From: Apiospora phragmitis
Taxonomy: Eukaryota; Ascomycota; Sordariomycetes; Amphisphaeriales; Apiosporaceae
Direction: 5' to 3'
Assembly: GCA_038363925.1 (NCBI GenBank)
Contig: JAQQWL010000015.1
Span: forward strand, 2,356,001 to 2,420,000
Length of the DNA: 64,000 nucleotides
Shown here one piece after another: positions 45,540 through 57,835 of this stretch. Both the position numbers and the translations under genes were made by a program. Position 1 is the stretch's first letter, and each line of letters opens with the position of its first letter. The notes under the pieces were generated by a model. That model searched no databases. It saw only the letters and a list, made by a program, of their open reading frames with translations, and was not told the origin of the DNA.

Positions 45540-48500
45540 AATATCGATAACTCGATCGAGCTATTAAATAATCGAAAACAAACCTCATTATTTAAATTTA
45601 CGGGGTCGAATTAACCTAGCCGAACTTTCGTAAGAGGGACGCGGCTAAGGCGCTACGATATAAACGATCCGATAGTTATTAACGCCGGTCGCGCCGGCCT
45701 CGCGCAAAGTTAATACTACCCGCGTAATAATACGGCAGCGTATAACTAAGCGCCTTAAACGCGACCTAGTAACGTTAATAACTTAAAAAGAGATATCGAG
45801 GAAATATTAAACTATTTAAAGAAACTAATTACTAACTTAATAGCTCCCGGCAAGGGACGCGAAGAGATTTTTTAAGTAATTAAACACCTCCGCACCGACG
45901 CGACCGAGCCGCGACCACACCTTAATAATAACGATAACGCGCCGGTAACCCGTGGAGAGCTACGGAAGATAATCGGAAAAGCTATCGCTTAAGTTATATA
46001 AAGCTTTAATATTATATAAACGAAATTATAGGTTTAAATTATAACCTCGCCGCATAGTAACGACCCCGCCTCTTAATAGCCGAAAGTTATTATTTTAGCC
46101 CGCCGAACTTACGAAGTAATAATTAAAAGCGTAAATTAATCGAGTAATATATAAAAAAGGAGGTTAATAAATATAATATAGAGCGTAAATACGGTAATCG
46201 GGCAAAGCGAGGTTATCGTAATAAAGAAGCTATTTAACGGCGATATCGTCCTTACTTTTAAAAACGAAGCGAAAAAACATATAAAAAATAATAACTAAGT
46301 TTTAAACGTTTTCGGAAATAACGCGCAGCTCGCTTATAAAAAGCTCGTAATTATTATTAAAAAAATCCCGGCGAAAAAGCTACGGGATACTTATAACGAA
46401 GTTACGTTATTATATAGCCTATTAATAAATAAATATAATCCGAAAAAGATCTCGAAATATAAGCGTAGCTTATTAAGGAACCTTAAAACACGCTACGCTT
46501 CTTTTATTTTATATATAAACTCCGCCTAAGCTATAAAAAATCTATATAATAACGGCCTTATATAAAACGCGAAGATTTTCGATTACGAACCGTATAATAC
46601 TAGCCTCCGTATTTAATAATACTTCCGTTATTACGGCTACGGCTACGTAATAAAATACTATAAAAAATAGTAACGGTGCGGCTATTATTTTACGGCAGCT
46701 CACCTTAAAAGGGATTAAGAGTACCCGTAAAAGGGATTACGAAGTAAGAAGCGCTATATTAACTACGGTAGGGAATACACGGCATAGAATTATAGCTACC
46801 CCGTAGCGATCTAGTAAAAAGAACGCGTAAAAAAAGCCTATGCCTACCGATCTCGTCAGTTCGAGGTCCGCAGTACCGGCGATAGCTCGGCCGGAATAGG
46901 ACGCCTATCGCCGCCGGCGACGTTTCCCATTAGCGAAAGGGAAGGGTATACCGTAGTTTCTTAAAAACGAGGCCGCCCACGATTCGATTCGACGACGAGC
47001 AGTTAAAATAAAGAGGTTCGTTTATTAAGCCGGCGAAGCGTTACCGCTTTACTATTAGCGTAGAATATTATTATAATTTTATAATTATAAGCTTATAAGT
47101 AATATATTAAAACGTTATAATATTTAAAATAATATAATACTCGTTTTAATTAATAAAAAAAAGTATAATATATTAACGCTTTAAGAGGTATAAATTAACC
47201 TTCGTATAAATACGTTATATTACCCGGAGGCGGCTAGATATCGAGTAATTTACAGCAAGGGCCGTATAACTATTTATATATATAAACAATTCGACCTCGC
47301 TAAAATAAAAACAAAAGCAGGCCCCGACTAGGCCGTAGTTACGATACCGGCGAAAGGACTAAGCAACTTCACCATATGGTCAATATACTCGCTAATCCAG
47401 GAAACCTCCCGCTAGCGAAGCCCCTTTAGCGACCTCGACGCGGCCTCGAACCCAAGGCGACACCTATTTATTAAAAACTTTAATATATATTACCCGCTAT
47501 AGGACGTATATAAGAGAAAGTCGTAAAGAATAAATAGCCTCTTCGTATTTATAAACCGTTAAAATCTTAAACTAGTTACGCTATACAAAGAAGTTATAAA
47601 ACGCTGCTACGGTTAAAAGGAGTCTATTTTAAACTTAACCTAAATAATAAAAAGAATAATAATCTTATACGAGAGAAACCTTAATTTAAAAGGCTTTAAT
47701 TATAAAACGTAAATCGTTTATATCGAATTAGAAATTAACTCGTTACGAGTAAATAAAGTAAAAACGGAGGGATAAAATTAGATAATACTAGATAAAAGCT
47801 TAACATAAACAAAAACCGGGTTACGTCTAACCGATTTTACCGAGCTAATAAGCCCGGAAGAGCTTGATCAAGCTATCGATAACCTTATAAAAGCCTTATA
47901 AGAAATCGCCGACGTAGTAGCGCCGAGAAAAACCCCTTTTATTAATAGAGGCGCGCCTTAATAGTCACTAAAGGTCTAAGAGGCGTAAATAATTATAAAA
48001 TAACGTTACCGAGTTTATTTTAAAATACCCTCGTAATATATTTAAAATTAATATATTAAAGTAAAGGCGGACTTAAAAAGAATCGTTAAAATAATTAAAA
48101 TAAAAAACTAGCGTTATATAGTCGCTACTACCTCCCACGATTTTAAATTACTCTGGTCGCTTAAATAATAAGCCCGATTACGGAGCTGGACGCCACTATA
48201 AACTATAGGAATCCCGGAGCTAAGGCGTAAAGAGAGAGCCGCGATCGAGGCTCGAACCTACGCCGAAAAGGCCGCGCTCCTCTTAAAAAAGTTCTTTTTA
48301 AACCCGGAGGCTAACTTACGAGACCTAGAGGATATATTAGATTACTAACTAATAACCTTTAATCTTATTATTATCGAGATAGAGGTTATAGCCGAGGAAA
48401 TAAAGGATATTATTAAGTAAACAGGACTTTAAAAAGCTTTAAAAAAGGACTTACTATTTTTAGGCTTTTTTAAGGCCTGCGGAGACCCCTTTTACTAAGT

Positions 48501-50560
48501 ATTAACTAATTTAGCTACGGCGAGCTTCCGACTCGCCTATTTCCTAAAACGGCTCCGTATTGCGAAGGTTATCGTTATCTCGAAACCGAATAAAATAACG
48601 GCTATAAAATAAACCCCTAACGAATAAAGGCCTATTTCGCTACTTAATATAATCGGTAAAGTTATAAAAATAGTAATAAGTCGGCGATTTATTAAAGTAG
48701 TTAAAAAGAGCTCGCTTTTATTTAAAGGCTAGATAAAGAACCGGTTATAGCGTTCTATTGAGCTCGTTATCCGATTAATTACTAACGTTATCCGTATAAC
48801 GTAGTAATAAAAAGGCGTCGCTTTTCTCCTTTAATTCGATATTAAAGGCGCCTTTAATACGGTTAATTATTATAAACTAATCGTTATATTATAAATAAAA
48901 GGATTATTAAATTAGGTTTACCGATAAATTAAAAGCTTTATTACGGAAAAATCGGCTCGCCTTTATTTTAACGGCGAGTTATTAAATAGAATTTAACTCT
49001 ACGCTAATATACCGCAAAGCTCTCCGCTATTACCGATCCTTTTTATCCTTTATATTATTACGTTATATAAAGAATTCGTAACTTACGAGCAGCTTATTAT
49101 TATCGGGTTCATAAACGATACAAATCTTATTACCGTCGGACCGGACCACGTTACGAACTACCGTATTTAAAAAGAGCTTAAAAAACCTATAGCCGCTAGG
49201 CACGTACGAAAAAGATAGAGTTCGAACTTAAAAAAAGCGAGCTTATCTATTTTATTAAGGCGCGAAAAGCTTATACGCTATAAGTACGACTCAGAAACGC
49301 TATTATTTTACCGGTAATTTCTACGAAATTCCTCGGCGTATAGCTTTATCGGAAGCTATAATAAAAGGACTATATTTCGAAAATTAAAACAAAAATAGCT
49401 GCACAGACCCTAGCTTTTATTAAACTAGTAACGTTAACGTAGGGATGCTCGGTACGAAAAGTAAAAGAACTCTATACGAAAGTAATCCGTAACGTACTCG
49501 CGTACGGTACTTCGGCTTAGCACCAAGTTAAGGATAAAGGAAAAGGGCTAGCTCTTAGCCTCACGACAATATAGAACTCCTACTTCCGGACCGTTACAAG
49601 GGCATATAAAGCGACCCCCCAATACTACCTAGAGACGGAAGCGGCGGTACCCCTTTTCGATCTCTACTTAAACGCGAAGGCAGCTAGCTTCGAAGCTCGC
49701 ACGGAGGTTACCGGCAAAGCACAGCTCTTCCGTGGCGCCTATATTAAGGCGGCTGAGATTATTAATAAAGAACGCACCGTAAAAAGGAAACGGCGGAGGT
49801 CTCCAGGGGTTAATAAAGCCTATACGGCTATATAACTAAGCGATACTTAATTAGCGTTAATTAAATATTAATTTAATAATTAAACGGTCGAATAAGCGTT
49901 TAAAAAGAAATAGGAATAAAAATAATTCTATACTATTACTTCTTTACGAGGCCGCCGCGAACTAGCTATAAAATCGCTACTAAACTAAAAAGCGTACCGC
50001 CACTACGACGATATATTTAAACACGAAGCGTTAATCTTAATATAAGTACGTACTAAACGAATAAGATTTAGGTCGTTCTTATTTACTTATTAAGTTTTAA
50101 ATATCCCTACGCCGCTATATAACTATAGCGAAGGCCGGGAAATAATTAAATACCTAATTCTATACTGCGAAAGCTTTAAAAAAAACCGAGAATAGTTAAT
50201 AAAATAGCTCGCCTTTTACTTATTATAAACTCGCCGCGATCTCGCTATACTTATTATAAAAAAGGATTTTATTAAAGTAATTATAAAGTAACTCTTACGG
50301 ACTAGCCGGCTACCTCTATATAAGCTTACAATAAAAATAAGGGGACCGCCCGAATCTAGTTAAATCTCTTCAGGCCCTAAGGTAAAAGCTACTAGGCTAA
50401 TAAGTGAAAACTAATAAAATAACGTCGAGCACGCGAAGTAAATTATAATATATAATAGCGTATATTTTTAATCCAGCTTCGGCACGGTTTATTATACGAG
50501 GAACTAGGTAGATATACCGAAGGCCTTCGGCCTACGGCGTACTATTAATAATAATAATAA
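45540..50560 (+). mobile_element. Tad-like non-LTR retrotransposon (LINE), RIP-degraded, copy 1
   Basis: Plus-strand parts are recognisable in order. Gag zinc knuckles near 46620-46820 have most Cys codons changed to Tyr (YFRYYGYGYVIKYYKK, YINYGREYTA). An endonuclease motif near 47480 reads KNFNIYYPL-stop-D (family GDFNxHHPLW). Reverse transcriptase near 48590-49140 shows RPISLLNIIGKVIK, FDIKGAFNTVNY, NIPQSSPLLPILFILY and GFINDTNLITVG; the catalytic motif has DD changed to ND. A C-terminal zinc-finger-like end near 50090-50180 reads PLYNYSEGREIIKYLILYCE. The element ends in a (TAA)n tail at 50545-50562. Stops are nearly all TAA or TAG, as from CAA/CAG/TGG. It is clearly dead. Confidence 0.85.
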
Positions 50561-50562
50561 TA

Positions 50563-50606
50563 AGCCAGCTGACGGTGCTACGGTCACCTCATGCAACGGC
50601 GACCCC
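50563..50606 (+). repeat. Left terminal inverted repeat of the Fot1/Pogo element
   Basis: 44 bases starting AGCCAGCTGACGG and ending GGCGACCCC. It pairs with 52439-52482 at 42 of 44 positions. Confidence 0.9.
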
Positions 50607-50724
50607 TAAATTTAGATAGCCCTTAATAGCACCACATATAAATCAGTATATAAACCAGTCAGCTTTTGATTTATAATTAATTAAATAATACCATCGTCTT
50701 CCTTTTCTTTTCCTCTTTCCGATA

Positions 50725-52359
50725 GGCCGTAAACTTAACGAGTTAGCACTGCAACGCGCGATTCAGGATGTTATAAATAGCTCGTTAATAAAACAAGCCG
50801 CCGAAAAGCATAATGTCCCTGGAACAACTCTGAAGGCTCGGATTCACGGCCGCAAGACTATAAAACAATGGAATAAGTCCTTCCAGGCCTTAAAAACAGC
50901 GGAAGAGTCTTAGATCGTGACTTAGTACCTTGTATAGTATGATCTAGGCTGCTCACCGGCGTACGTTATTTTCCGGATATTCGCCTAACGGATTTTTTAA
51001 GCTAACGGGATTAATATAATCCTCGGTAAGCACTGGGTTAAAAGATTTATTGCTCGCTATCTATCTATCGGTGCTGCTCTTTTTAAGAGGATGGATTTCT
51101 TAAGGCTTAACGTAACTTCCGTAGAAAAAATTATCGAGTTTTTCGAGCGGCTTAATAATCCTATTCTAAAATCGATCCCTCTAGAGTTTCGGTTTAACGT
51201 CGACGAGATCGGTAACTAGCTCGGCTATGGAACGAATATAATAGTTATTAAACCTATTAGAATAAATAAAATACTAGTTGTAAACTCCTTTAACCGAGAA
51301 TAGGCTTCTGCGGTCGAATATAATAACGCTTTAGGCCGAGCCTTGCCTCTTTTTATTATATTTAAAGGTTAATAGGTCTAGTAGTAATAGTTTCTAGAGG
51401 AGGAGGACTCGCTAACGGATATTATAGAGGATTAGGTCTTTGCGGTATCCCCTAAAGGCTAGACTAATAAAGAGCTGGCCCTGGTATAGCTAAATAAGGT
51501 TTTTATCCCTCATATAAAGCTTGAAAACGAGGATTAGTAGCGGCTTATTATTCTGGATAATTACGCTAGCCACGTAAGCGAGGACTTTATTATAACGTGC
51601 TTAAAGTATAAGATATAGCTTCTCTTCCTTCCGGCACACTCGTCGCACCTATTATAACCCCTAGATCTTAATCCCTTTAATATGCTAAAAGATACTTACC
51701 ACCGGAAAGTAACCCTATACTATATAAGGCTTAATAATATAAATATAAGTAAAAGGGACTTCCTCCGATACTACGAGCTAGTTAGAAGGTTTACTTTTCG
51801 GCCGTATATAATAACTGGCGGCTAGGCCGTAACTAGTATATTCCCTCGCGATATTAATAAGCCCCTCAATAGCCGGAACCGGAGGATAGAAAACTAAGCA
51901 GAAGCAGGACCATCTAAGCCTCCCCCCGACGTTTTTAATAAACAATTCTCCTTTATAACGTTGCTAACACTTACGATTAGCCGCCAGATTAAAGAGTTAA
52001 CGGATACGCTTAGTAGTAATAATACTATTTTCGATAGCGCGACGCGCCGGGTTTTGTTCCGGAAGCTCTAAAAGAGTCTAAATACTTTGAACGGCTAAAT
52101 CGGCTAACTGGAGCACGAGAAGTCAGTTTTAAAAAATAATTTAGAGAAAGAAAGAGGTAAAAAGAGGAAAAGAGTAATGCCTAACCCTAACCAGAAGTTT
52201 GCGCGTATACGAGATGCCATGGTAGTTAAGAAGGAAATGAATAGCGTTGCACCGGAACCCCAGGCTGTTACTCCTCCATCGTCGGCGCCGGAAGCCGTTA
52301 TAATTAAATCTGACTCTGAATCTGAGATTAAGAGTGTTATAGAAGCGTTTCAGGACTGA
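50725..52359 (+). pseudogene. Transposase of the Fot1/Pogo element (DDD type), with stops
   Basis: A single frame can be followed from about 50725 to the TGA at 52359 with more than a dozen TAG/TAA stops and no frameshift. The N-terminus has a psq-type helix-turn-helix (LALQRAIQDVINSSLIKQAA ... GTTLKARIHGRKT), then the CENP-B-like segment GKHWVKRFIARY. The catalytic core shows FNVDEIG (first Asp), LIILDNYASHVSEDF (second Asp) and LDLNPFNMLKDTYHR (third acidic residue, Asp), the DDD pattern of Pogo/Fot1 enzymes. The last 60 codons from 52177 are open and Ser/Glu-rich. The stops fit CAG/CAA/TGG to TAG/TAA change. The 60-codon frame at the end is this protein's tail, not a separate gene. Confidence 0.85.
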
Positions 52360-52438
52360 AATAATATTTTTAGGATTTTGTATTAATTTTTAATTAAATT
52401 ATTCGTATTATTATTGTGTAGTATTGTTGTTGGTTTTT

Positions 52439-52482
52439 GGGGTCGCCGTTGTATAAGGTGACCGTAGCACCGTCAGCTGGCT
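52439..52482 (-). repeat. Right terminal inverted repeat of the Fot1/Pogo element
   Basis: 44 bases starting GGGGTCGCCG and ending CAGCTGGCT; the two mismatches to the left repeat are C-to-T and G-to-A type. Confidence 0.9.
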
Positions 52483-52649
52483 TATTTTATATCTTCGCTA
52501 TTATATCTATTTAATTATTATAAATAAATATCCGAAATATAATAAATATATATATATATTTATTAATTCTTTAAGAAAATTATATATATATTCCTTAATA
52601 AATTCCTCCTTTTCTATCCTTAGCCGATGGTTTAGTAGTTTCTTAGGAG
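52483..52649. other. AT-rich spacer between transposons
   Basis: Low-complexity AT sequence with a run of TA repeats near 52545. No gene. Confidence 0.4.
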
Positions 52650-53430
52650 TGCACGGTTCAACTAGACCTTGACTTTGTCACACTAGCCCTGCTACAATAG
52701 TAATTTAAATAACGCATTAAACGGCACTTAAGGTTATTAATCCTTAAGATCCGGATAGATAGAGACCGCAGTATCTTAAACCTCGAGGACTAAGTAGAAA
52801 GCGAAATTTTATAATAGGTTAAAGAAGAGGGTATCGATATCGAAATAATACCCTTTAGTATTAAAGAGTTTAACGGTAGAGTAGAAAAGTACGGCGGGAT
52901 TATATAGATTAAAGTAAATTATATAAACTTTTAAACGTAGCTTTTTTCTAACCTTTAATTTAAAGCCGAGTAAATAATAACATACTTATATAATATAACC
53001 CTCGTTTATTATAATCGCTGGATTTTATTAAAAAAACGACTAGAAAAGTAGTTCTATCTCTATTATCGCTGATATTAAACCCTAGGATATTTATTTTAAA
53101 ATATTAATTATCGACTTAATTAAACCGGTATTTATACCTACGGTTATAAAACTTACCCTTTAAAAGCTAGATATAAATAAATTAAACGAATTAAAAATAA
53201 TTATTATAAAATAAATATTAAAACCTATATTAACTATCTTATTAGCTATATTACATTTAATATCTACCGGATCTAGGTCCTAGAGCTAAAAAAAGTAGTT
53301 GTCTCTCGAGATATAGTTTTCGATAAATCGATATATTAAATACCGGAACCTAGTAAGGTAAATATAACCTCCGATTAAATAAAGGCACTCTTAAAATAAC
53401 ACCTATCGTAACTGCTATTTAATGTATAGA
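52650..53430 (+). mobile_element. Ty1/Copia retrotransposon fragment, RIP-degraded
   Basis: Plus-strand frame near 53210-53360 reads YINYLISYITFNIYRI-stop-V followed by LELKKVVVSRDIVFDKSIY, the typical end of the Copia integrase region (usual form: YR-[IV]-W-x-x-x-x-x-K-V-x-x-[ST]-R-D-V-x-F-D-E). Stops are TAG and TAA. No reverse transcriptase follows. The AT-rich sequence stops sharply near 53430, where GC-normal DNA begins, so the element is truncated or broken at that edge. Confidence 0.65.
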
Positions 53431-53854
53431 CCCTCCCAGTCCTAATAAAACCTAGAGAGGGACCGCCTATACGGGCAACATCTCTTAACGACCTGCTTAA
53501 GAGTCTTACCAACGTAGGAGCGGTGGCAGCTCAATGGATACTGAATCAACCCGGCTGCACGTTGGCATCGACGAACTTGAGAAGGCGTCGTAATGCATAT
53601 AGAACGACGCTGGGGGGCGGACGCTATGAAGGGTAACCACCTAGAAGAGCGGAACACAGATGCAAGAAGGAGGCTTACAGAGATCCTCATTCTTCTCTTA
53701 TACCACAATATATTATACTCCCTGCTCACCTAATGGCCAAGCCGCTCGCCCAGTGTGTTAATGAACCCACAACGCTCTAGTAATCTGTCCCTCTGGAGTT
53801 CCCGTTGACCCTGTCGAAGCTGTTCGCCACCCATTTCCCCGTACTTCGTGCTGT
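53431..53854. other. GC-normal edge between the TE island and the esterase remnant
   Basis: Abrupt change of base composition. Frames on either strand show no domain, and the Copia reading frame stays open to about 53600 without recognised content. Confidence 0.4.
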
Positions 53855-55631
53855 CTACCATAGGATGCTGCATTTCCATCTGGTCGTCAGCGAGGAATCC
53901 TCCCCAGCACCGGCATCTGCCGCCAAGTGGCAGCTTTCCGTACCCCACGGACCGCCAACAAGCTGCACGTTGATTGCGGGTGTTGACAGAGAAGATGCCG
54001 CATCAGCCCCTGTCGGGAACGCCTCGGGCCAAGAAAGGGCAGCATCCGCACCGTTCGGATCGGCCGCATAGGCAAAGTTCAGGAAAGCGGCGAGAAAACG
54101 GTCTGCCAACGCGAGGTCCGCGTCCGCCAGCGTCTCCCGCGGGAGCAAGTTATTGTAAAGGTACTCCAAGTCGCTGCCGTGCACGGCGCCGAGCCACGGC
54201 ATACCCGCGGCGCGAAACATTGGCGTCAACGTGCTCTGGTTCAAGTTATACAAGCGGACGCCCGCGACGGAGAGACAACGGCGACATATCCGTGGACCGC
54301 TTGCTGGCCTCGGATGCGAAGTCGAGCGAGGAGCACGTGAAGAGCACGTCGCGGAGGATACGCGCCGCGCGGAAATAGTGCACCGAGACCGCAGGATCAC
54401 TCGCGGCCCTGCGCGCCTCGTAGTTGCGCACCTCGTTGTCAAAGTCCGACGCCGGGTATAGCGCGAAGAGCCCGGCGTAATCGTCGTCCGTTAGTGCATG
54501 GGGGAAGCGGCGGATCGCCGTGATAATGTCGGCCTCGGTTTGAAAGTCGGTGGCCGGCCCCGCGTTCGTACCGCCGTCGTCCTGCGTCCAGCCGTGGACC
54601 ATGGGCATCTTAACGAATCGGCCAGCTCTGTAGAGGACAGACTGCCGGTCAGGCAGGAAGTCGTCGTCGACGGAGGGGATGAAGGTGAAGAGCCCGGCTG
54701 GCGGGTGGTTCTTCATCGCGTATGCCATGGCCGTTTCGGTCAGCTTGTCCATGGGCACGTCGCGAAGACATTGCAGGACCTCAAAATCATCGCCGGACGC
54801 GTCACAGCCCAACTTGTTCGCGACAGCGCGGGTGTGTAGCTCCACCGCGTCCGACGTCATGTCCAGTGCGGTCCCTGGAGGGCCAGACATGCACCAAGCG
54901 CGGTCGAAGGGCACGCCACGCGCGCCGCCGTACGATAGCAAATGCAAAGAGGTGAAGGTGCCGCCCGAGCTGAGGCCGAACGAGGTAATCCTGTTCTGGT
55001 CGCCGCCGAACGCGGCGATATGGTCTTTAACCCATTGGAAGCCGGCGCGTTGGTCGCGCATACCCACGTTTAACGACTGCTGGTCTTTGAGGACCGGCAG
55101 GCGCGCGAAGCCGAAGATCGTGACCCGGTAGTTAAGCACCACGTGGATTACGGGCTGACCAATTCGCGCCGACTGCGTCATGAGGTGCGTCGGATCGACT
55201 GAGGCTTCTTGGGAGTGCCCTTTAACAACGCCTCCACCTACAAGATGGACGACGACGGGTAGCTTGTCATCCGACTTTGTTCCTGAGGACGGGTTATGCG
55301 GAGGTAAAGGCAATCCTCGCTCTGGTCCGGGGTGGCGCCGAAGAAGGGCGGGATGGCATCGCGGATCTGAGGACATGCCGGGGCAGGGGCAGTTGCGTCA
55401 ATCTCGCTACCTTTAGGGGGTACATAGGGGTTCTAGGGGAGCGAATCGCCGGGAGCCTGATGTATCCACGCCGAATTTGACGCTGTTGAATTCCTCGACC
55501 GACTCGCGGACTAAGCCACGATATTGCACTCCTAGGCTATCCACAGCGACGACGACGGGGTCGTTGAGCGTTGCGGTGGTACGGGAGGCCAGTGCCAAGA
55601 GTGCTGCTGCAAAGCGAAGAGTGCTCCCCAT
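53855..55631 (-). pseudogene. Type-B carboxylesterase with three frameshifts
   Basis: The protein begins MGSTLRFAAALLALASRTTA (signal peptide) and carries the esterase opening VQYRGL ... VKFGVDTSGSRRFAPLEP. The frame shifts near 55430 to YVPPKGSEIDATAPAPACPQ and FFGATPDQSEDCLYLRI. It shifts again near 55290 to SGTKSDDKLPVVVHLVGGGV, then a long stretch with VKDHIAAFGGDQNRITSFGL followed by SSGG (serine elbow, GLSSG instead of the usual GESAG). A third shift near 54265 leads to the final part, YNLNQSTLTPMFRAAGMPWL ... to the stop at 53855. Family: secreted alpha/beta-hydrolase fold esterases/lipases. Three shifts make it a pseudogene unless the assembly is at fault. It lies against the TE island. 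Confidence 0.8.
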
Positions 55632-56927
55632 TTCGCAAAGGAGTTATGATCAAATCGAAAACGGGCTACTTGGTGTATGATGATTGATAGGAGAAAACTT
55701 TGGAGTTTTCTCCTTTGGGTGGGGGACCCGATGCTTCCGCTTCCTTGCGACGAGAAATGACAAACAGTCAGAGACTTTTCAGAGGCCTTGGAAGGGAGGG
55801 GTGCGCCTCACAAGGCAGCGATTCTACCCCGCTCCATGTACTGTTACGTGTATCCGCATGTCTGTATGCAACATTTTATTATTAGATTGGCGCAGCGAGC
55901 ACGGAACTGACAAGGAACCAACAAGGACGGCAGAGTGCTTGATTCAAGCTGGCATTCTTGTTCATTGCCAACTGGTCAAAGGTAGAGAATGACAAATCAT
56001 CTCCCCTAGCCAGGGTGACACGGCGTAACCCAGTCCTGTAAGATTTCTCCGACCCAATCAACCACACGAAAGTGCTTATCTTGTATCACCTCGACCCCTA
56101 TTGGCCCACACAGTCACCTAGACCCAACCAAAACAAGAGAGGATCGCTACGGTGAGCCTTAGAAATCGCAGTTGTTGATTCCCATCCCAACAACACCAAC
56201 GCCGCCTCGCTTTGCCTCTTTTCTCTTGAACAGACAAATGTCTGTATCGAACTCGGTCGACCCATCTCGTTTGCCTACTTCATCGGCCTCTTTCAGTACT
56301 ATTCCGCATGATGGGGCAACGCAGGAACAAAACAAGAGCCGTGAATACCTGTGTTGACGGTGGGCATCGGTGCACTGAGGGCCCTGATGGCGAAGAAGAG
56401 GAGTGTTAGGAACTTCATAGTGGTTTTACACGATGGGCAATTAACGGATCTGGGATATCTGTGGGCGCAAGTTGTGTGAGCTGTGAGAACTTTGACACCT
56501 GATAAAATCTAGGGAAGATGATGGGTCAGCATCAACGTTATATATCCGGAGCAAAAGCCGAGTGCCTTCCCACCCATTTTCCTTTTTGAGGCAATGAACC
56601 TTGTTGCAGCCCCAGGCGCAGAGGGATGCCAGAAACGGCATGTCACACAGAACTTTGGCTTGTCGGATCATGATCAAGCTATGAGCCACGGGAGGGGTTA
56701 CAGTACGCATAATACACACCTACCATGCATGTCGGTCCATGGCATGAGATCTACAAAGCACGCACACACGAAGTCAGGCCGCCATTTCTGATCCCGCACT
56801 TGTTTCCACGTCAACTTTCTACTACATAATTCCCAGAAGCTTCTAGAGCTCAGCATCCGAGAAGCCTTCACAAGCGTCCTGTTTTGTATCGCTTCGTCTT
56901 CCAGTTTCCACGTCTCCAACATTAGAC
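55632..56927. other. Intergenic, no gene recognised
   Basis: About 1.3 kb upstream of both the minus-strand esterase and the plus-strand UstYa-like gene. Short frames (55684-55992, 56441-56719, 56698-57066) have no domains. Confidence 0.4.
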
Positions 56928-57835
56928 ATGTCTCCTCGTGCCGTCGAGAAACATCAGTATCGTCCCGTCGGACTTGAAGACGGGAGCGATGACGAGGAAA
57001 CGGCTGCTTCACTCGTCCCCCTCGAATCCAGATGGCGAAGGAGGTTCTGCTTCCTTCTCCTATCATCTCTCACCGTTTTGACCACACTCACGATGGGCTT
57101 TGCATACCATGTTTCCACATGGGAATGCCCGCCGCTCAAACCAGGTGTCATTGAGCCGTATAGTACGTTTACCAAGCTTCCCAGGCTTTGCCTTCTTCTG
57201 ACATCGATGATCTCCAGCGCCAGCACCAGTGTTGTACGTCAACAAGTGGCTCAAAGGAGATCCCGACACTCCCAAGTTCATGGGCAAGCCTCGGCCGGAG
57301 ATGGATCAAGCATGGAATGACCTGCTCTCAGCTACGGCCATTCGTCTTTCTAGCGAGGAGCTTCTGCTGGCTAACAATGCGACTTCCGTGGAGCATAAAG
57401 ATGGTGGATTTGTGGGCGGACTGGGCATCTCTCATTTACTGCACTGCGTGGTATGTTATCGCTCATGGACAACTGACAGTCATGCCCGTGGGTGACCAAA
57501 CGACTGACAATCAAACGCCAGAAACGAATTAAACAGTACATGCACCAGGAGTACTGTACTACTACAACGATGGATTTGAGTCTTGGGACGACTTGTTCAT
57601 GCACGCGGATCACTGTCTGGAGTCTCTCCGCCAGGCCATCTTGTGCCAAGCTGACGTGAGTGTCGTTACCCTCGAGTGGACGCCGCACAGTAGATTCAAG
57701 CCGAGTGTGAGAGTCCCGCAGCCCAATGCCTGTGTAGACTGGGATGCTTTACATGGCTGGATGTCCGGAAGAGCTGCAAGTCTAGAAGATGTTGTGGGTC
57801 CGCCTGCGGGCATGTTTGAGGATGCAACCGACTAG
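56928..57835 (+). CDS. UstYa-like (DUF3328) protein with a frameshift in exon 3
   Basis: Proposed exons are 56928..57162, 57218..57450 and 57522..57835. Joins read EPY-TPAPVLYVNKW and LLHCV-KRIKQYMH. Residues about 37-60 are a single transmembrane helix. The two signature motifs of the family are present: HLLHC at the end of exon 2 and HADHCLESLRQ in exon 3 (HxxHC pair, proposed copper-binding). In exon 3 the frame changes between HQEY and YYYNDGFESWDDLFMH at a TACTGTACTAC run (about 57550-57565); two extra bases or one missing base explain it. UstYa-type proteins catalyse oxidative cyclisation of ribosomal peptides (ustiloxin/dikaritin type) or other oxidations. No precursor peptide gene is recognisable next to it. 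Confidence 0.75.

Larger units (their letters stand above)
50563..52482 (+). mobile_element. Fot1/Pogo-type DNA transposon, full length, dead
   Basis: A 1920 bp element with 44 bp terminal inverted repeats (50563-50606 and 52439-52482) that differ at only two positions, both transitions. It is flanked by TA on each side (50561-50562, 52483-52484), the target duplication of Tc1/mariner-Pogo elements. It sits in the (TAA)n tail of the LINE, so it inserted after the LINE. It carries one transposase reading frame with many stops and is less AT-rich than its surroundings. Confidence 0.9.

Noticed and set aside
52177..52359. Stand-alone 60-residue gene
   Set aside because: It is in frame with, and forms the tail of, the dead Fot1/Pogo transposase.
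37041..53430. Centromere or rDNA interpretation of the AT-rich block
   Set aside because: Recognisable Gypsy, LINE, Pogo and Copia motifs with RIP-type stops explain it; no rRNA signature or satellite periodicity was seen.
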